Origin: Tritrichomonas musculus | Lineage: Eukaryota; Parabasalia; Tritrichomonadida; Tritrichomonadidae | Assembly (NCBI GenBank): GCA_039105265.1 | Contig: JAPFFF010000009.1 | Span: 5,642,001 to 5,706,000 of the forward strand | Direction of reading: 5' to 3' | DNA: 64,000 nt | Shown here: piece by piece, positions 49,795 to 60,068 of the stretch | Position numbering within the stretch: the first letter of the stretch is position 1 | Layout: the number at the start of each line of letters is the position of its first letter | Translations under genes and position numbers: made by a program | Notes under the pieces: model-generated | The model's database searches: none | What the model was told of the DNA's origin: nothing | What the model saw: the letters and a program-made list of their open reading frames with translations, nothing else

Positions 49795-51234
49795 TTAAAT
49801 TGTATCATTTTGTACATGCGCATCAATGAATGATAATATGTATGACGATAAATTTCTAATAACATCATTATCAGAATTGGATAAATCTATAAACAAATCT
49901 GTTTCCGTATAAATTATACTTAAGCAATTTGAAGAGTCAATCATGTTTTGCCAGTTATTTATCAATTTAATAATAATATTCAAAATTCCAATATTTATGA
50001 CTTCATTGTCCATATTGAGAAAATCAATAAGACAAGTTAAGAGTTGGCTTGAAATGATTTCGGTGAATGTAGAGAGATCACAAGCATTTGCAATTTTAAT
50101 TAATATTGATAATGCGTTTTTTTTGTAATAAAAAGGAGAATCAGTAGTAAGAATACTTAATATTTTATCTGTTACACCGAGCTTCCAAATATATTCACTA
50201 TCTTCTCTTTGGATTAAATTTTCGATAAAAGCGCAAAATGCGTCTATAAACTTATTATCTGTTGTTTCAATGAACCTTGTTATGATAATCTTTAATTGAG
50301 AGATGAATGGACTTAGAGTGGATTTTAAACTATTTGATAATATTTTTAAGGCAAAAGTGAGTTCTTCGATATTTCGGACTTTATCAATATGCGATATAAC
50401 GATACGTGATATAAAATCACAACTTAAAGAATCGTTTTCAGTTAAAGAATCAAGTGCCTCAAATGTATTCTTTCGAACAGAGGAATCATCTGAGAGGAGA
50501 AGAGATTCACAAAATTGCAAAAACAAAGATTCGTAATTGCTTTCAATATCATTTTCAAATTCATCTTCAAAAGAAGAAGAAGGAGAAGAAGCAACAGCTA
50601 AATCTGTTTTATGGTCATTTCCTAAGAATATAATAGATTGCTTCTTTTGAGCGAAAGGCTGATTGAATTTATCTTCTATCAATTTGTATGACGATAAAAA
50701 TTTTAAAATTAATGATAAACTATTTTGATATGCAATATCATTTGCATAGGGGTATAAGAATGATAAACCACCTATTTCTAGAAAAATTGCTCTATGATGA
50801 AGATTCTCAGTTTCTTGTATAAAAAGCGAATGGGCAATTAGATTGATTGTATAAGGCAAATTCTTTAATAATATTTGGTATATATAATCCCATTTAAAAA
50901 TAGTAATATTCTGTAAAGGTCCATATAAAATATAATCAATAATTTTTACGCCTTCTTCAGGGAAAAAATTGAGAAAAAAAGAAATTGTGTTGAGGAAGTG
51001 AGGATCAAATATAGGAATTTGTTCATGAAAGTGAAGCACAATTTCATTTAAAGGAGACAGGCCATTATGCATCATCTCTTCCCATTTAACCAAATTATCG
51101 TTTCCATAATCTATATCTATATCATCAGGAAAAGAATCATTAGATTGTTTAACTGTAGACCCGATAATAATCTCTCCGTTTAAATTTTTGGAAGGGATTT
51201 CTTTAAAATTATCTGGCTCTTTGTATAAAAACAT
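49795..51234 (-). CDS. hypothetical armadillo-like helical protein
   Basis: 479 residues from the ATG at 51234; the longer frame uses a TTG at 51255. Helical solenoid pattern throughout residues 60-475 (LLLSDDSSVRKNTFEALDSL, TLIIKIANACDLS-like), with a Ser/Asp-rich acidic insert at about 218-245 that may be a loop. No NLS-binding ladder or catalytic motif of importin-alpha is seen. Trichomonads carry numerous ARM-like proteins of unknown role. Confidence 0.7.
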   Translation of the reverse strand: MFLYKEPDNFKEIPSKNLNGEIIIGSTVKQSNDSFPDDIDIDYGNDNLVKWEEMMHNGLSPLNEIVLHFHEQIPIFDPHFLNTISFFLNFFPEEGVKIIDYILYGPLQNITIFKWDYIYQILLKNLPYTINLIAHSLFIQETENLHHRAIFLEIGGLSFLYPYANDIAYQNSLSLILKFLSSYKLIEDKFNQPFAQKKQSIIFLGNDHKTDLAVASSPSSSFEDEFENDIESNYESLFLQFCESLLLSDDSSVRKNTFEALDSLTENDSLSCDFISRIVISHIDKVRNIEELTFALKILSNSLKSTLSPFISQLKIIITRFIETTDNKFIDAFCAFIENLIQREDSEYIWKLGVTDKILSILTTDSPFYYKKNALSILIKIANACDLSTFTEIISSQLLTCLIDFLNMDNEVINIGILNIIIKLINNWQNMIDSSNCLSIIYTETDLFIDLSNSDNDVIRNLSSYILSFIDAHVQNDTI

Positions 51235-51763
51235 ACTAAATCTGTAAATTTTCAATACTTTGAATTATTTAAATACCTTTTCAATTTTTGAGAATAGGTG
51301 GAGAAAGAACGTTTATTTTTTTTTAGATCTATATCTTATTCTCGACTGATTAATTAATATATTTATTTTTACATTTATCAATTTTAATTATACATATATA
51401 TATTGCTTGAGTAAAATGACCAAAAAAAAAAAAAAAAAAACATTTAAATTTCTTCCTATTTTTTAACAAAGGCTAAATACAGCTAGCTGACGTTGAGAAA
51501 TGAGATAATGAACAATAATATCAGTATTACATGATCATCTATCTGATATTTGATATAGGTTTCAGAAGAAACACTGATTCAATTTGTAATGGACTCAACA
51601 TGAACGAAAAGAAAGAGAACTTACTAAAGGCTCATCGATGAATTAAAAAATAAAATTGAAAAAAATAATGAATACTTCTTATAAATTAGTTGTAATTAAT
51701 ATATTTTATTCTAATTTACATAAAATGCATGGCTGAAAGCGAAACAAGGTAAATAAATCGCAT
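51235..51763. other. A+T-rich intergenic region
   Basis: No gene; a poly-A run near 51421-51440. A short G+C-richer patch with a CTGATATT/AATATCAG pairing lies around 51515-51560. Confidence 0.4.
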
Positions 51764-52993
51764 TTATTTCACTTTTGATAAAAAAGATGCAATACCAATA
51801 GCAAAAATCCATAAATCTTCATGTTCAAAACGTGCTTCAATTTCAATTGCCATTTTACCAGTTTTTCTGATAAACATTAAACTTGGCCCTTTTGTTTTAT
51901 CAACCAAAACTGCGTTTTTTACAGAATCAATGGCAAACCTTCCTTCAAAATCATGCTCAGGTTTTCCATCAGGATTAAGGCAAGGATTTTTGCTCATTAA
52001 TCTTGCTGGAGCTCCATCACGTGGTTCGAAGAAAATAACACTCATTTTACGGGCAGTGTCAGCAGATGTTCTTGCAGGTGTAATTCTGATAGTCATGATT
52101 TCATTACTCGAATTTGAACTTTTTCTAAGAGAGAAATCGGTGCCTTCATTTCCTATCATTATAATTGCATCAGCTGTATCACCATTGTCAATTTTATCCG
52201 GGTTCTCACCATGTTTAATATAAACATGATGTGGATTTTTTCCTTTGCATTTGGCTGAATATATATGTCTTGATCCTTCGTTAAATGTAAACAAAATTCG
52301 TCTGCCATTAATTTGCATTTTCTTTTCTCGTGTGATAAGATAGATTGGCCATGAATTTGGTGTCATATTCAACTTACTCGGAGAAGTTGCTGTTTGAGAG
52401 TTACCTTGAATAGGCTCGTTTGGATTAGGTTCGTTTGTATTAGGTTCGTTACTTTTAATGACTTCATATGAGCCGTTTGCTTTATCAGCATTGTTATTTT
52501 CTTGATTTTTATCCTCTAATGTGTTGTTGCTATCATCATTGATATTTTTTTCTTGCTCAATTTGCTGCTGGTTATTATTTGTATCATTTTGAGTTCGCTG
52601 TTGATTATTAGTCTTTGAAGATAATTGATAATTACCAGTTTGTTTCATAATTTTAGTTGGCTGCAATTCAGCATTCGAATCAGTTCCATCAATGGAAAAT
52701 ACATCTTCATCAAGTTCAGCAGCTTTCGTTGTCTTTGTCTTAACATTATCATCATTTTTAGAATAATCGTCGTATGAATAATAAGATGAATCAGATAGCT
52801 CTATTCCAATTGGTGCTTCTGCAATATGCTGTTTTGTAATACGAGTGGGCGTAAATTTAGCGATGGGAGCTTTTTTAATAGGAGGAGGAGGCTTGACTAT
52901 TTTCTTTTTTATTTCTTCCTCTTCTTCTTCATAGTAAGATGACGATGATGAGAAATTTATTGTGAAAAGGTTGGCGCCTGTCTTATTTTTCAT
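51764..52993 (-). CDS. tubby-like domain protein
   Basis: 409 residues. The first 210 are low-complexity and disordered (acidic, Asn/Gln-rich, repeated NEPN). The C-terminal ~200 residues resemble the tubby domain: a beta-rich barrel, GTDFSLRKSS, IDSVKNAVLV and a final helix DLWIFAIGIASFLSKV. The phosphoinositide-binding basic residues of the family cannot be judged by eye. Tubby proteins link PI(4,5)P2 membranes to ciliary trafficking, suitable in a flagellate but not shown. It is divergent from the coiled-coil gene at 53084 with 90 bases between, where CAACTTTTTAT carries the motif. Confidence 0.65.
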   Translation of the reverse strand: MKNKTGANLFTINFSSSSSYYEEEEEEIKKKIVKPPPPIKKAPIAKFTPTRITKQHIAEAPIGIELSDSSYYSYDDYSKNDDNVKTKTTKAAELDEDVFSIDGTDSNAELQPTKIMKQTGNYQLSSKTNNQQRTQNDTNNNQQQIEQEKNINDDSNNTLEDKNQENNNADKANGSYEVIKSNEPNTNEPNPNEPIQGNSQTATSPSKLNMTPNSWPIYLITREKKMQINGRRILFTFNEGSRHIYSAKCKGKNPHHVYIKHGENPDKIDNGDTADAIIMIGNEGTDFSLRKSSNSSNEIMTIRITPARTSADTARKMSVIFFEPRDGAPARLMSKNPCLNPDGKPEHDFEGRFAIDSVKNAVLVDKTKGPSLMFIRKTGKMAIEIEARFEHEDLWIFAIGIASFLSKVK

Positions 52994-53083
52994 TTTTATT
53001 AGGATTTATTTTTAATAACGAAATAAAACTCAAAAATTTTTTGAGAAATATGGCAACTTTTTATAAAGAATAAAAGGTCAAGC

Positions 53084-53488
53084 ATGAGCTCAAGCGAAAT
53101 TGATGATTTTAAAAAAGATATAGAGAACTTATCAAAGAGAGGCCAAGAACTTAGGAAGAGAGAATTAAAAGTTTGCGATACAGTAAAATATTTACTTGAA
53201 TTAATTCGAAAAAATCAATTCAATAGTTATAATCAAAAAATTATTGATATTATAATCAAATATCAACAACTTCAAGCAAGACAGCGAAGTCTCCTCGAAA
53301 GCACATTGGTTGCTGCAAAAGATCGAAATGAGTACATCGATCATCAAGCAAGACTACAGGAAACTCTAGAAAAAATAGCACAATTTGAAAGCGAAAAAGA
53401 GGAAATAAGAGAAAATCTTGAATCTTCCTTCACTGTCGAAGAACTTCAAAATGGTCGGTTTTTATTCTCCTTGAAACATCATTCTTGA
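53084..53488 (+). CDS. small coiled-coil protein
   Basis: 134 residues, almost entirely a charged alpha-helical coiled coil with heptad-like leucine spacing (SKRGQELRKRELKVCDTVK, QLQARQRSLLESTLV). No family recognised. Divergent from the tubby-like gene, and its length is like small flagellar/centriolar coiled-coil proteins. That function is a guess. Confidence 0.6.
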   Translation: MSSSEIDDFKKDIENLSKRGQELRKRELKVCDTVKYLLELIRKNQFNSYNQKIIDIIIKYQQLQARQRSLLESTLVAAKDRNEYIDHQARLQETLEKIAQFESEKEEIRENLESSFTVEELQNGRFLFSLKHHS

Positions 53489-53706
53489 TATAAAAATCGA
53501 GAATAATACTCTATGAGCCATATGTATTATAATTTGTAAATACTTGACATCAATATTTTTTTATATTAATAATTTTATTTACCAAGAAAAAGAAACAGTA
53601 TGTTATGGATATATTTCAGCTAATATCTGTATATAAATATCTTTACTCTTACAAAAAAATTAAGTATATATGATAAAACATCTCTTCTAATTATTATTAA
53701 TAAAAT

Positions 53707-55371
53707 CTATTCATTATTCATTTTATTTCTTAATTTCAAATTTGCTATTTTCCTTGTTTGAAGATAGAATTTTGGTGAAAGAAGTTTTTCAGGCGTGAAC
53801 ATTATATCTCTCTCGATTACTTGGTAAACATCATCAAATGATACTTGAAGAGAATCATTTGATTGGACAAGACCAAGTCCTGTAATTTTGGTTAAGTCTG
53901 GTTGTACATTATCTGGTATTTCTTTGGTGTAGCTCGTTATCTTTTCACGCATTTGTTCAGATGATCTTGCTGCTATTCCACACAGAATTTGATTTCTGTA
54001 AACGTCAAAAGTAGTATCAATACCTTTAGGAGGTTCGGGCGATATAGTTAAGCCAGAATTTATAATCCTTCTTTCAGCTTCAATAAGTGCAATGTTGGCT
54101 AATGGAATATCAGTAAAAACAGGTTCACCTGGTAAAAATGATAATGCACGTCTTTGAAATTCTTGATTCATTTTTTGTTGTAATTGCGATTGCACTAGCC
54201 TATTTTGATTTGGTTCATTTTCACGAGCTTCAGAATTCCTTTGCTTTTCAAGAAAATTTTGACGTTCTGTCATATATAAGTGACTATTTAAACGTATATG
54301 ACAATTCTTGACACTTTGCTCAATTATATGATGCATTCGGAGATATAAGGCCATTGCAATTGTAGACACAGATTTTGGACTGAGTTTAGCATTATTTGAT
54401 ACTTCAAATTTATCAATTCTTTCGAGAAATGCATTAGAAAGTCCACATGATTCAATACAATTTAATAGCGATTGAGATGAGACATTAACATCAACTTTTG
54501 GAAATTCCTTTTGTTTTTTGGAAGCGTTCATTTGCTGACGAGGTGTGAGAATAGTTTGATTTGGAGGTTGTTGAATATTTAATCCAATTCCTGGCGCTGA
54601 AGATACAGATGATAAGGTTGATAAAGTAGGAGTTGATACCGATGTGCTTAATGATGCACCAGGTTGCATTTGAGATAAATGCATATTTGGCATGTTTTGT
54701 TTCGCCCTTTGCTGAAAATTATTTTGCTGGGCTTGGCTTTGCAGTTGTTGAAGGCGTAGAAGATTTTCACCTGCTGCAAATTTTTTAAGTAAACTACTTA
54801 TTTGGGGTGACATCTTGGTGGCATTAAGAAGAGCTGCTAATGCTGCAGCTTGACCTACTCCATTAGGAGGAAGAATGGAATTAAACATATTTCGATCTTG
54901 TTGCTTTGCATGAGGATTGTGTTGTTGAAGTTGCGCATTCGGTGGCTGTGGTTGCACATTAGGTGGTTGCCCGTGGTTTAATTGAGCTAAATTTGGTGAA
55001 GAGGCTGTATTTCTAGCCATTTGATAGACAATATCAAATTGCTGATTTGACTGGTTTGGATGATTTAATTGATTGGGCTGATTTATTATATTTACTTGCT
55101 TTTGTTGAGTTAACTGCCCCTGCTGATTCAATTGAGCTTGAGGACTCATTTGGATTGGTGGACCTAATTGTGTCGGCTGGCCTAGTTGGTTTGGCTGACT
55201 TAATTGCGTCGGCTGGCTTAATGGCTTTTGCGGATTTAATTGTGCTGTTTGATTTAATTGCGCTGGCTGGTTTAATTGTGCTGCTTGATTTAGTTGGTTT
55301 ACTTGATTTAATTGATTAGGCTGATGTGTTCCTGGAAAGCCAGGTGGTGTATTTCCAGGAGGCATCGCCAT
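53707..55371 (-). CDS. Gln/Asn-rich protein with TAF4-like C-terminal domain
   Basis: 554 residues. Residues 14-105 consist of tandem short repeats built on QLNQ (PNQLNQ, AAQLNQ, GQPTQLG), encoded by a repetitive DNA tract at about 55059-55332. A Gln-rich middle follows. The C-terminal part (about 285-470) has a helix-rich histone-fold-like region: VDVNVSSQSLLNCIESCGLS, SVSTIAMALYLRMHHIIEQS and NCHIRLNSHLYMTERQNFLEK, similar in arrangement to TFIID subunit TAF4. That match is moderate. It shares a 58-base divergent promoter with the Cyc8-like TPR gene. Confidence 0.5.
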   Translation of the reverse strand: MAMPPGNTPPGFPGTHQPNQLNQVNQLNQAAQLNQPAQLNQTAQLNPQKPLSQPTQLSQPNQLGQPTQLGPPIQMSPQAQLNQQGQLTQQKQVNIINQPNQLNHPNQSNQQFDIVYQMARNTASSPNLAQLNHGQPPNVQPQPPNAQLQQHNPHAKQQDRNMFNSILPPNGVGQAAALAALLNATKMSPQISSLLKKFAAGENLLRLQQLQSQAQQNNFQQRAKQNMPNMHLSQMQPGASLSTSVSTPTLSTLSSVSSAPGIGLNIQQPPNQTILTPRQQMNASKKQKEFPKVDVNVSSQSLLNCIESCGLSNAFLERIDKFEVSNNAKLSPKSVSTIAMALYLRMHHIIEQSVKNCHIRLNSHLYMTERQNFLEKQRNSEARENEPNQNRLVQSQLQQKMNQEFQRRALSFLPGEPVFTDIPLANIALIEAERRIINSGLTISPEPPKGIDTTFDVYRNQILCGIAARSSEQMREKITSYTKEIPDNVQPDLTKITGLGLVQSNDSLQVSFDDVYQVIERDIMFTPEKLLSPKFYLQTRKIANLKLRNKMNNE

Positions 55372-55429
55372 ATTTTCTTTTTATTTGAATGAAAATTTAA
55401 ATGGTTTACATAAATTTTGTTCATTGAAA

Positions 55430-56860
55430 ATGGATAACATAGTAATGAATCCGAATTCTCCATTAAATCAAAAAATGACTGAATATAGCAATAAACTTTC
55501 AGATTTATATAAGAAAATTGCATCACTTTCAAATACAACAGAAAATATTAGATTAAGTGATGCTATTCGTGAAGCGTGCAAGAGATCTCAGCAATCTATA
55601 TTTTTGAAGGAAGCAAACAATAACGAAATTCTTGAATATCGACAGCAATTAATATCTAAAGAGCCCAAAGATATAAATGATTATTTAAAGATTGGGAATA
55701 TTTCTCTTTATTTATATGATTATTACACATCATCTATTTATTATTCTTTAAGTCTTCCACAAATTAATTATTTTAATCAAGGCCAAATATACTTCATTTG
55801 CGTTACTTTAATGCATTATGGATCATTTCAAACAGCACTAAGTATTCTTGCACCAATATCAGATCATCTTAAAGAACCTTTTAATTTAGACGCGCACTAT
55901 CGTTGCGGTATAATGAACCTTAAACTTTTAAACTATAAAGCTGCAATAGAAGAATTTCAGAAAATTAAGCCCGCAAACAAAATCCCATGGGTTTGTGAAT
56001 ATGATATTACACTTCTTATTTCGCATGCTTATTATTTATTAGATGATATTGATACTGCTATACGCGTTATTGAAAGTGCACAAGATTTACTGCCTGGTAT
56101 TCTTCAACAGCGCTGTTTTCTTTATCTTATTTCAAATGATAATGCTAAAATGGATGAAGGTTTGAAACTATTATTTTCACATATTGCTACAGGTCGATCT
56201 CACGATTTACTATATTTGCAAAGCCGTTTATATTACAAAAGAGGACATATTAAAGAAGCTTTTAGCTCAATGAATTTTGCGATTAATCTAAAAAACGATG
56301 ATCCACTATTTTGGTTATCAATGGGAAACATATATTTCTTATCTACTCAGCTTCAAGAAGCTTCTCTTTGTTACAACAGAGCAATGATGCATGATAAAAA
56401 TTTGCTTGAAGCCTGGATCAATTATGGAGCTACTTTAGAACTTGACCCTTCTATTGGTGATCCAATGAAATTCTATCAAAAAGCTTCTGATGAAGGAAAT
56501 TTGCCAATAAAAAGAGAAGCTTTGAAGAGGAAAAAATTAATTCAAGGCTTAAATACCTCATCATTAATACCTAGAGTGATGGAACCAAATGATAAAAATA
56601 TGTTTAGGAATGCAGCTGATATGATTATTTCGATATACTTAAATGAAAGACCTGAACAGCTAACATCAGAAATCATTAACAATCCTGAAGAAATTGTGCT
56701 AAAAGAATTTCAATCAATTCAACCAAATCTAAAAACATCTGATGCCAATGAATCATCAAGTGGTTCTTATATGGAAGAAGAGGAAGAAGAGGACAATAAC
56801 GAAAGTAATATTAATTCTAATGCAAACCTGCCTAATAACGATACTAGTAATAATATTTAA
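55430..56860 (+). CDS. TPR protein, Cyc8/Ssn6-like
   Basis: 476 residues from the ATG at 55430; an upstream TTG (55385) is unlikely. A tetratricopeptide array runs through about residues 80-360. The clearest unit is DDPLFWLSMGNIYFLSTQLQ plus EASLCYNRAMMHDKNLLEAWINYGATLE, the W-x-x-G-N-x-Y-F and E-A-W-x-N-x-G pattern typical of Cyc8/Ssn6 and UTX. The acidic tail has an EEEEEEDNNE run and is disordered. It could be a transcriptional corepressor subunit. Placement divergent to a TAF4-like gene fits a transcription role but is only inference. Confidence 0.6.
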   Translation: MDNIVMNPNSPLNQKMTEYSNKLSDLYKKIASLSNTTENIRLSDAIREACKRSQQSIFLKEANNNEILEYRQQLISKEPKDINDYLKIGNISLYLYDYYTSSIYYSLSLPQINYFNQGQIYFICVTLMHYGSFQTALSILAPISDHLKEPFNLDAHYRCGIMNLKLLNYKAAIEEFQKIKPANKIPWVCEYDITLLISHAYYLLDDIDTAIRVIESAQDLLPGILQQRCFLYLISNDNAKMDEGLKLLFSHIATGRSHDLLYLQSRLYYKRGHIKEAFSSMNFAINLKNDDPLFWLSMGNIYFLSTQLQEASLCYNRAMMHDKNLLEAWINYGATLELDPSIGDPMKFYQKASDEGNLPIKREALKRKKLIQGLNTSSLIPRVMEPNDKNMFRNAADMIISIYLNERPEQLTSEIINNPEEIVLKEFQSIQPNLKTSDANESSSGSYMEEEEEEDNNESNINSNANLPNNDTSNNI

Positions 56861-57095
56861 AATTATATTATATTATTATCTTAAAGGAGGAAAAAGTTAG
56901 ATTATAATTTAATGCTGTTAGTAAACATGTAAATTGGACTAAATATTTAATATTTGATCATTTAACTAAGATCAAAAAATCGGTTATTATTAATAAAATT
57001 GTTTTGAAAAAGAAGATGAAATAAATATAAACACATGTTTAATAATATAAATTAATAGGTATATTTAAAAACATAAATAAATAACAAAATAAGAA

Positions 57096-59966
57096 TCAAG
57101 AATTAATTTCTGATACAGTAGGCAAGAGAGGCTGAAGAGGTTTTCGAATTGGATTCCATCCAGGTGCAGCCATTGTCATTGATTTTACCTGTTTTGAATT
57201 GGTTTTCACAACAGGCGTAATAATCGCATTTCCCATATTGACAAATGGTTTTGGTATCTGAGAGAAATGCAATGACTTTTGTGTACCTGATAGTGAAACA
57301 GCAAATCCACCACCTATATATCTGTTTTGACTTTGGCTGTTATTAAATTGAGGCTGAGGAAGCAGGTTTGCATTTTTTCTTGAAATTTGAGAAGAAGCTC
57401 TCAATTTTTCTGTTATTTTCTTTTCATTATAAAATTCAGTTTTTGTATCACGAAGCTGCTGTCGAATAACTTCAACATTACTTTTAGAATCTTCGACATT
57501 TTCTTGCTGACCACTTATTTGAGATGTCAGCATTTCGAGTTGTTGAGTCTTTTGTCGAAGGATTGACTCGAAAAAATTGACTGTTTCTTTATGCTCATTG
57601 ATTGTTGTTTGACGAATGTGAGATTGTTGTATTTTTAATCTTTCTTCCCACTCTTTGGCAGATTCACGATATCTATTTAATGTTGCCATTTTAAGCATCA
57701 TTTTACTTCGAAGAATATGCGACATTTTGATCAAGTTAGCTGCCTCAGGATTAGTTCCTTCTAAAAATCTCCATCGATGAATCATCATCGGGGTTTCAAG
57801 TTCATCTTCAAGAGCTCTTACTTTTCCCTGTGTCAATAATTTTGCTTTTTCTAAGCGAATTGATTCTAGTTTTAGCATTTTCGAGTGTTGAGATTTATTT
57901 CTCAAATTTTCAATCTTCTTCATTTCACTTGATAAGTCATTTTTTAAATCATCAACTTTTTTCACTAAATTTGAATAAGTTTGAGCAGTTGCTGTTATTG
58001 TTGATGATAATATACGGCATTTTTCGTGTAGTTTAGAGCTTTCATCTGATTTATTGTGAATCGAAAGTTCAAGAAGCCGATAATCACTTTCGATCTTTTC
58101 ATTAGCTCTCTTCAAACTCGCTAAATCTGCTAAAGCAATATCTCTCAAATATCTTGCACGCATCAATTTGTTTTCTAGTGTGCATTGATTCTGTACAGCT
58201 TCTTTTAAACCGTTTTCTAATTTAATATTTTCGTTTGTCAACTCAATTAAATTGTTTTCAATTTTATTTTTTCTTAAATGAGCTGCAACACATTCAGTAT
58301 CCTTTTGTCGAATTGTTTCTTTCATTGCATGAATATCATTATAGAGTAATCTATTATCATCATCGATTTTTTGACATTCTTTTTGAATAACTTCTACCTG
58401 TTGCCTCAAAAAGTCACGTTGCTGTAAAACGTTTTCAGAAAGATTGTTTTGCTTATTAATTTGATTCCGATAATCTTGAAGTGAAACATCTAAAGTTTTT
58501 ATTTCTTCTTCCCGAATTTTTATATCAGATTCAACAACAAGAAGATTGCTTTTGTTATCGCTACACATTCGTGAATAATGCTCAATTTCTGTCTTAACAT
58601 TTTCAAGAGCCATTCGGTTTTTATGCGCTTGCGCTTTAACGCCTAATAATTCATTTTCAATTCCATCTCGTTGGCCTTCAATAGATTGCGCCTTTTTCTT
58701 TTCATCATAAACTTCGTTTTTTGCTTTTGTATTTTGTCTCTGAAGAAGACTAATTGAGCGATTCGTACCGGCAATCATCGATTCTTTTCGAATTGCTTCA
58801 TGGGTTAAATTGTAAATTTCATTTCGTAAACCATTGACGGTATTATGCATATCATTCATAGCAGCTTTAACTTCTTCTTTCGCAACTTTGGCTTTATTAA
58901 AATCTTCCGTCAAATCATCTTTTTCTTTATTTAATTTGGTTAATTTTTTAAGATGAATTGTCTTTTTGGAATCTTTAGAGTTCATTTTATTTTTTACGGA
59001 TTCTTGTAGATCAACAAGATGCTGTCCTAACTTCTTTTTATCTTCAAGAACTTTCTGAACAAGAGCCAATCGTGACACTTGATCTTTTCTAGTTTCAGTA
59101 ATATCTCGAATACTTTTTTTTTCTTCTATAAGTTGTTGATTCAGCGTTTCGTTAATCTGTTTTGCTTGTAAATTTCGTTTAATGTTATTTTCCGATTCTT
59201 CTTGGTGTTTTTTACAATCTTGTTTTAATTGGTTCATTTCTTTTGATTTCGCTTGTGCATCATTGCCAAGCGCTTTTTGGTTTTCATGATGCTCTTCAAG
59301 TTCTTTTTCCAATCCTTCATACTCTTCTTTTAAAGAGGATATCTGTACGAGAACATCTTTATGCTTTGAAACAGATGAGTCGTAATCATTTTGTAGCCCT
59401 TGAATTTGAGCATTTTGAAGAGTTATCTCTTTTTGAAGGCTATTAACTTCGTCTTGGATACTTTGAAGCGAGGTTTCTTGGGTAATTGCAATAACCCCTC
59501 CTGTTTCAACAAGTTTTGATAAATTCGATATTTCTAATTTCATTTGATCTATTACTTCTCTTGATTTATTTTCTTTTTCCTGGGAGAGTTCAACCATTTT
59601 CCAAGCTTTTTCAAATTCAAATCGTAAACCGGCTATTGTACGTTGATCATCTTGCGATAGTTGCAATATTGAGTTAACTTTTGTTGAATTGGCTAATATC
59701 TCAGTATTCAAAGCTCGGCATCGTTTAACGAGTTCGGCATTATTCGAATGCGACTTTAAAAAAGCTGCATGAATTTTCTCATACTCTACTCTAAATGAAT
59801 CTAGCGATTTATCTGTTACTAGTTGAGATATAATATTTTGAAAATTTTTTTCTAGGTCATCTAGAGAATCAAATGCGTCAAGGCTTTCTTCAGCATTGGA
59901 TTTTTGGATATCAATTGGCGAAAGTTGCGGTTGAGGTGATGCAGAAGAAGGATTATCGCTTGACAT
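57096..59966 (-). CDS. CFAP58: CFAP58/CCDC147-like flagellar coiled-coil protein
   Basis: 956 residues, almost wholly coiled coil. The N-terminal part matches CFAP58: SLDSFRVEYEKIHAAFLKS, then AELVKRCRALNTEILANSTKV, LQLSQDDQRTIAGLR and FEKAWKMVELSQEKENKSRE. The family works in axonemes and in sperm and flagellar assembly. Length is close to the ~870 residues of the human protein plus a tail of about 90 residues that is Ser/Asn/Pro-rich. It is divergent from the exosome gene with 102 bases between starts. Confidence 0.9.
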   Translation of the reverse strand: MSSDNPSSASPQPQLSPIDIQKSNAEESLDAFDSLDDLEKNFQNIISQLVTDKSLDSFRVEYEKIHAAFLKSHSNNAELVKRCRALNTEILANSTKVNSILQLSQDDQRTIAGLRFEFEKAWKMVELSQEKENKSREVIDQMKLEISNLSKLVETGGVIAITQETSLQSIQDEVNSLQKEITLQNAQIQGLQNDYDSSVSKHKDVLVQISSLKEEYEGLEKELEEHHENQKALGNDAQAKSKEMNQLKQDCKKHQEESENNIKRNLQAKQINETLNQQLIEEKKSIRDITETRKDQVSRLALVQKVLEDKKKLGQHLVDLQESVKNKMNSKDSKKTIHLKKLTKLNKEKDDLTEDFNKAKVAKEEVKAAMNDMHNTVNGLRNEIYNLTHEAIRKESMIAGTNRSISLLQRQNTKAKNEVYDEKKKAQSIEGQRDGIENELLGVKAQAHKNRMALENVKTEIEHYSRMCSDNKSNLLVVESDIKIREEEIKTLDVSLQDYRNQINKQNNLSENVLQQRDFLRQQVEVIQKECQKIDDDNRLLYNDIHAMKETIRQKDTECVAAHLRKNKIENNLIELTNENIKLENGLKEAVQNQCTLENKLMRARYLRDIALADLASLKRANEKIESDYRLLELSIHNKSDESSKLHEKCRILSSTITATAQTYSNLVKKVDDLKNDLSSEMKKIENLRNKSQHSKMLKLESIRLEKAKLLTQGKVRALEDELETPMMIHRWRFLEGTNPEAANLIKMSHILRSKMMLKMATLNRYRESAKEWEERLKIQQSHIRQTTINEHKETVNFFESILRQKTQQLEMLTSQISGQQENVEDSKSNVEVIRQQLRDTKTEFYNEKKITEKLRASSQISRKNANLLPQPQFNNSQSQNRYIGGGFAVSLSGTQKSLHFSQIPKPFVNMGNAIITPVVKTNSKQVKSMTMAAPGWNPIRKPLQPLLPTVSEINS

Positions 59967-60068
59967 ATTTGATGTAACGAGATTTAAAACTTTTGAAAGC
60001 TTTATTTTGAATAATATTTTTCAATATCCTTTAAGAAAAGAGACCAATAATTTATAAAAAGAATATAA

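Noticed and set aside
55047-55319. 90-codon plus-strand frame opposite the QLNQ repeats
   Set aside because: Shadow of the repetitive coding region on the other strand.
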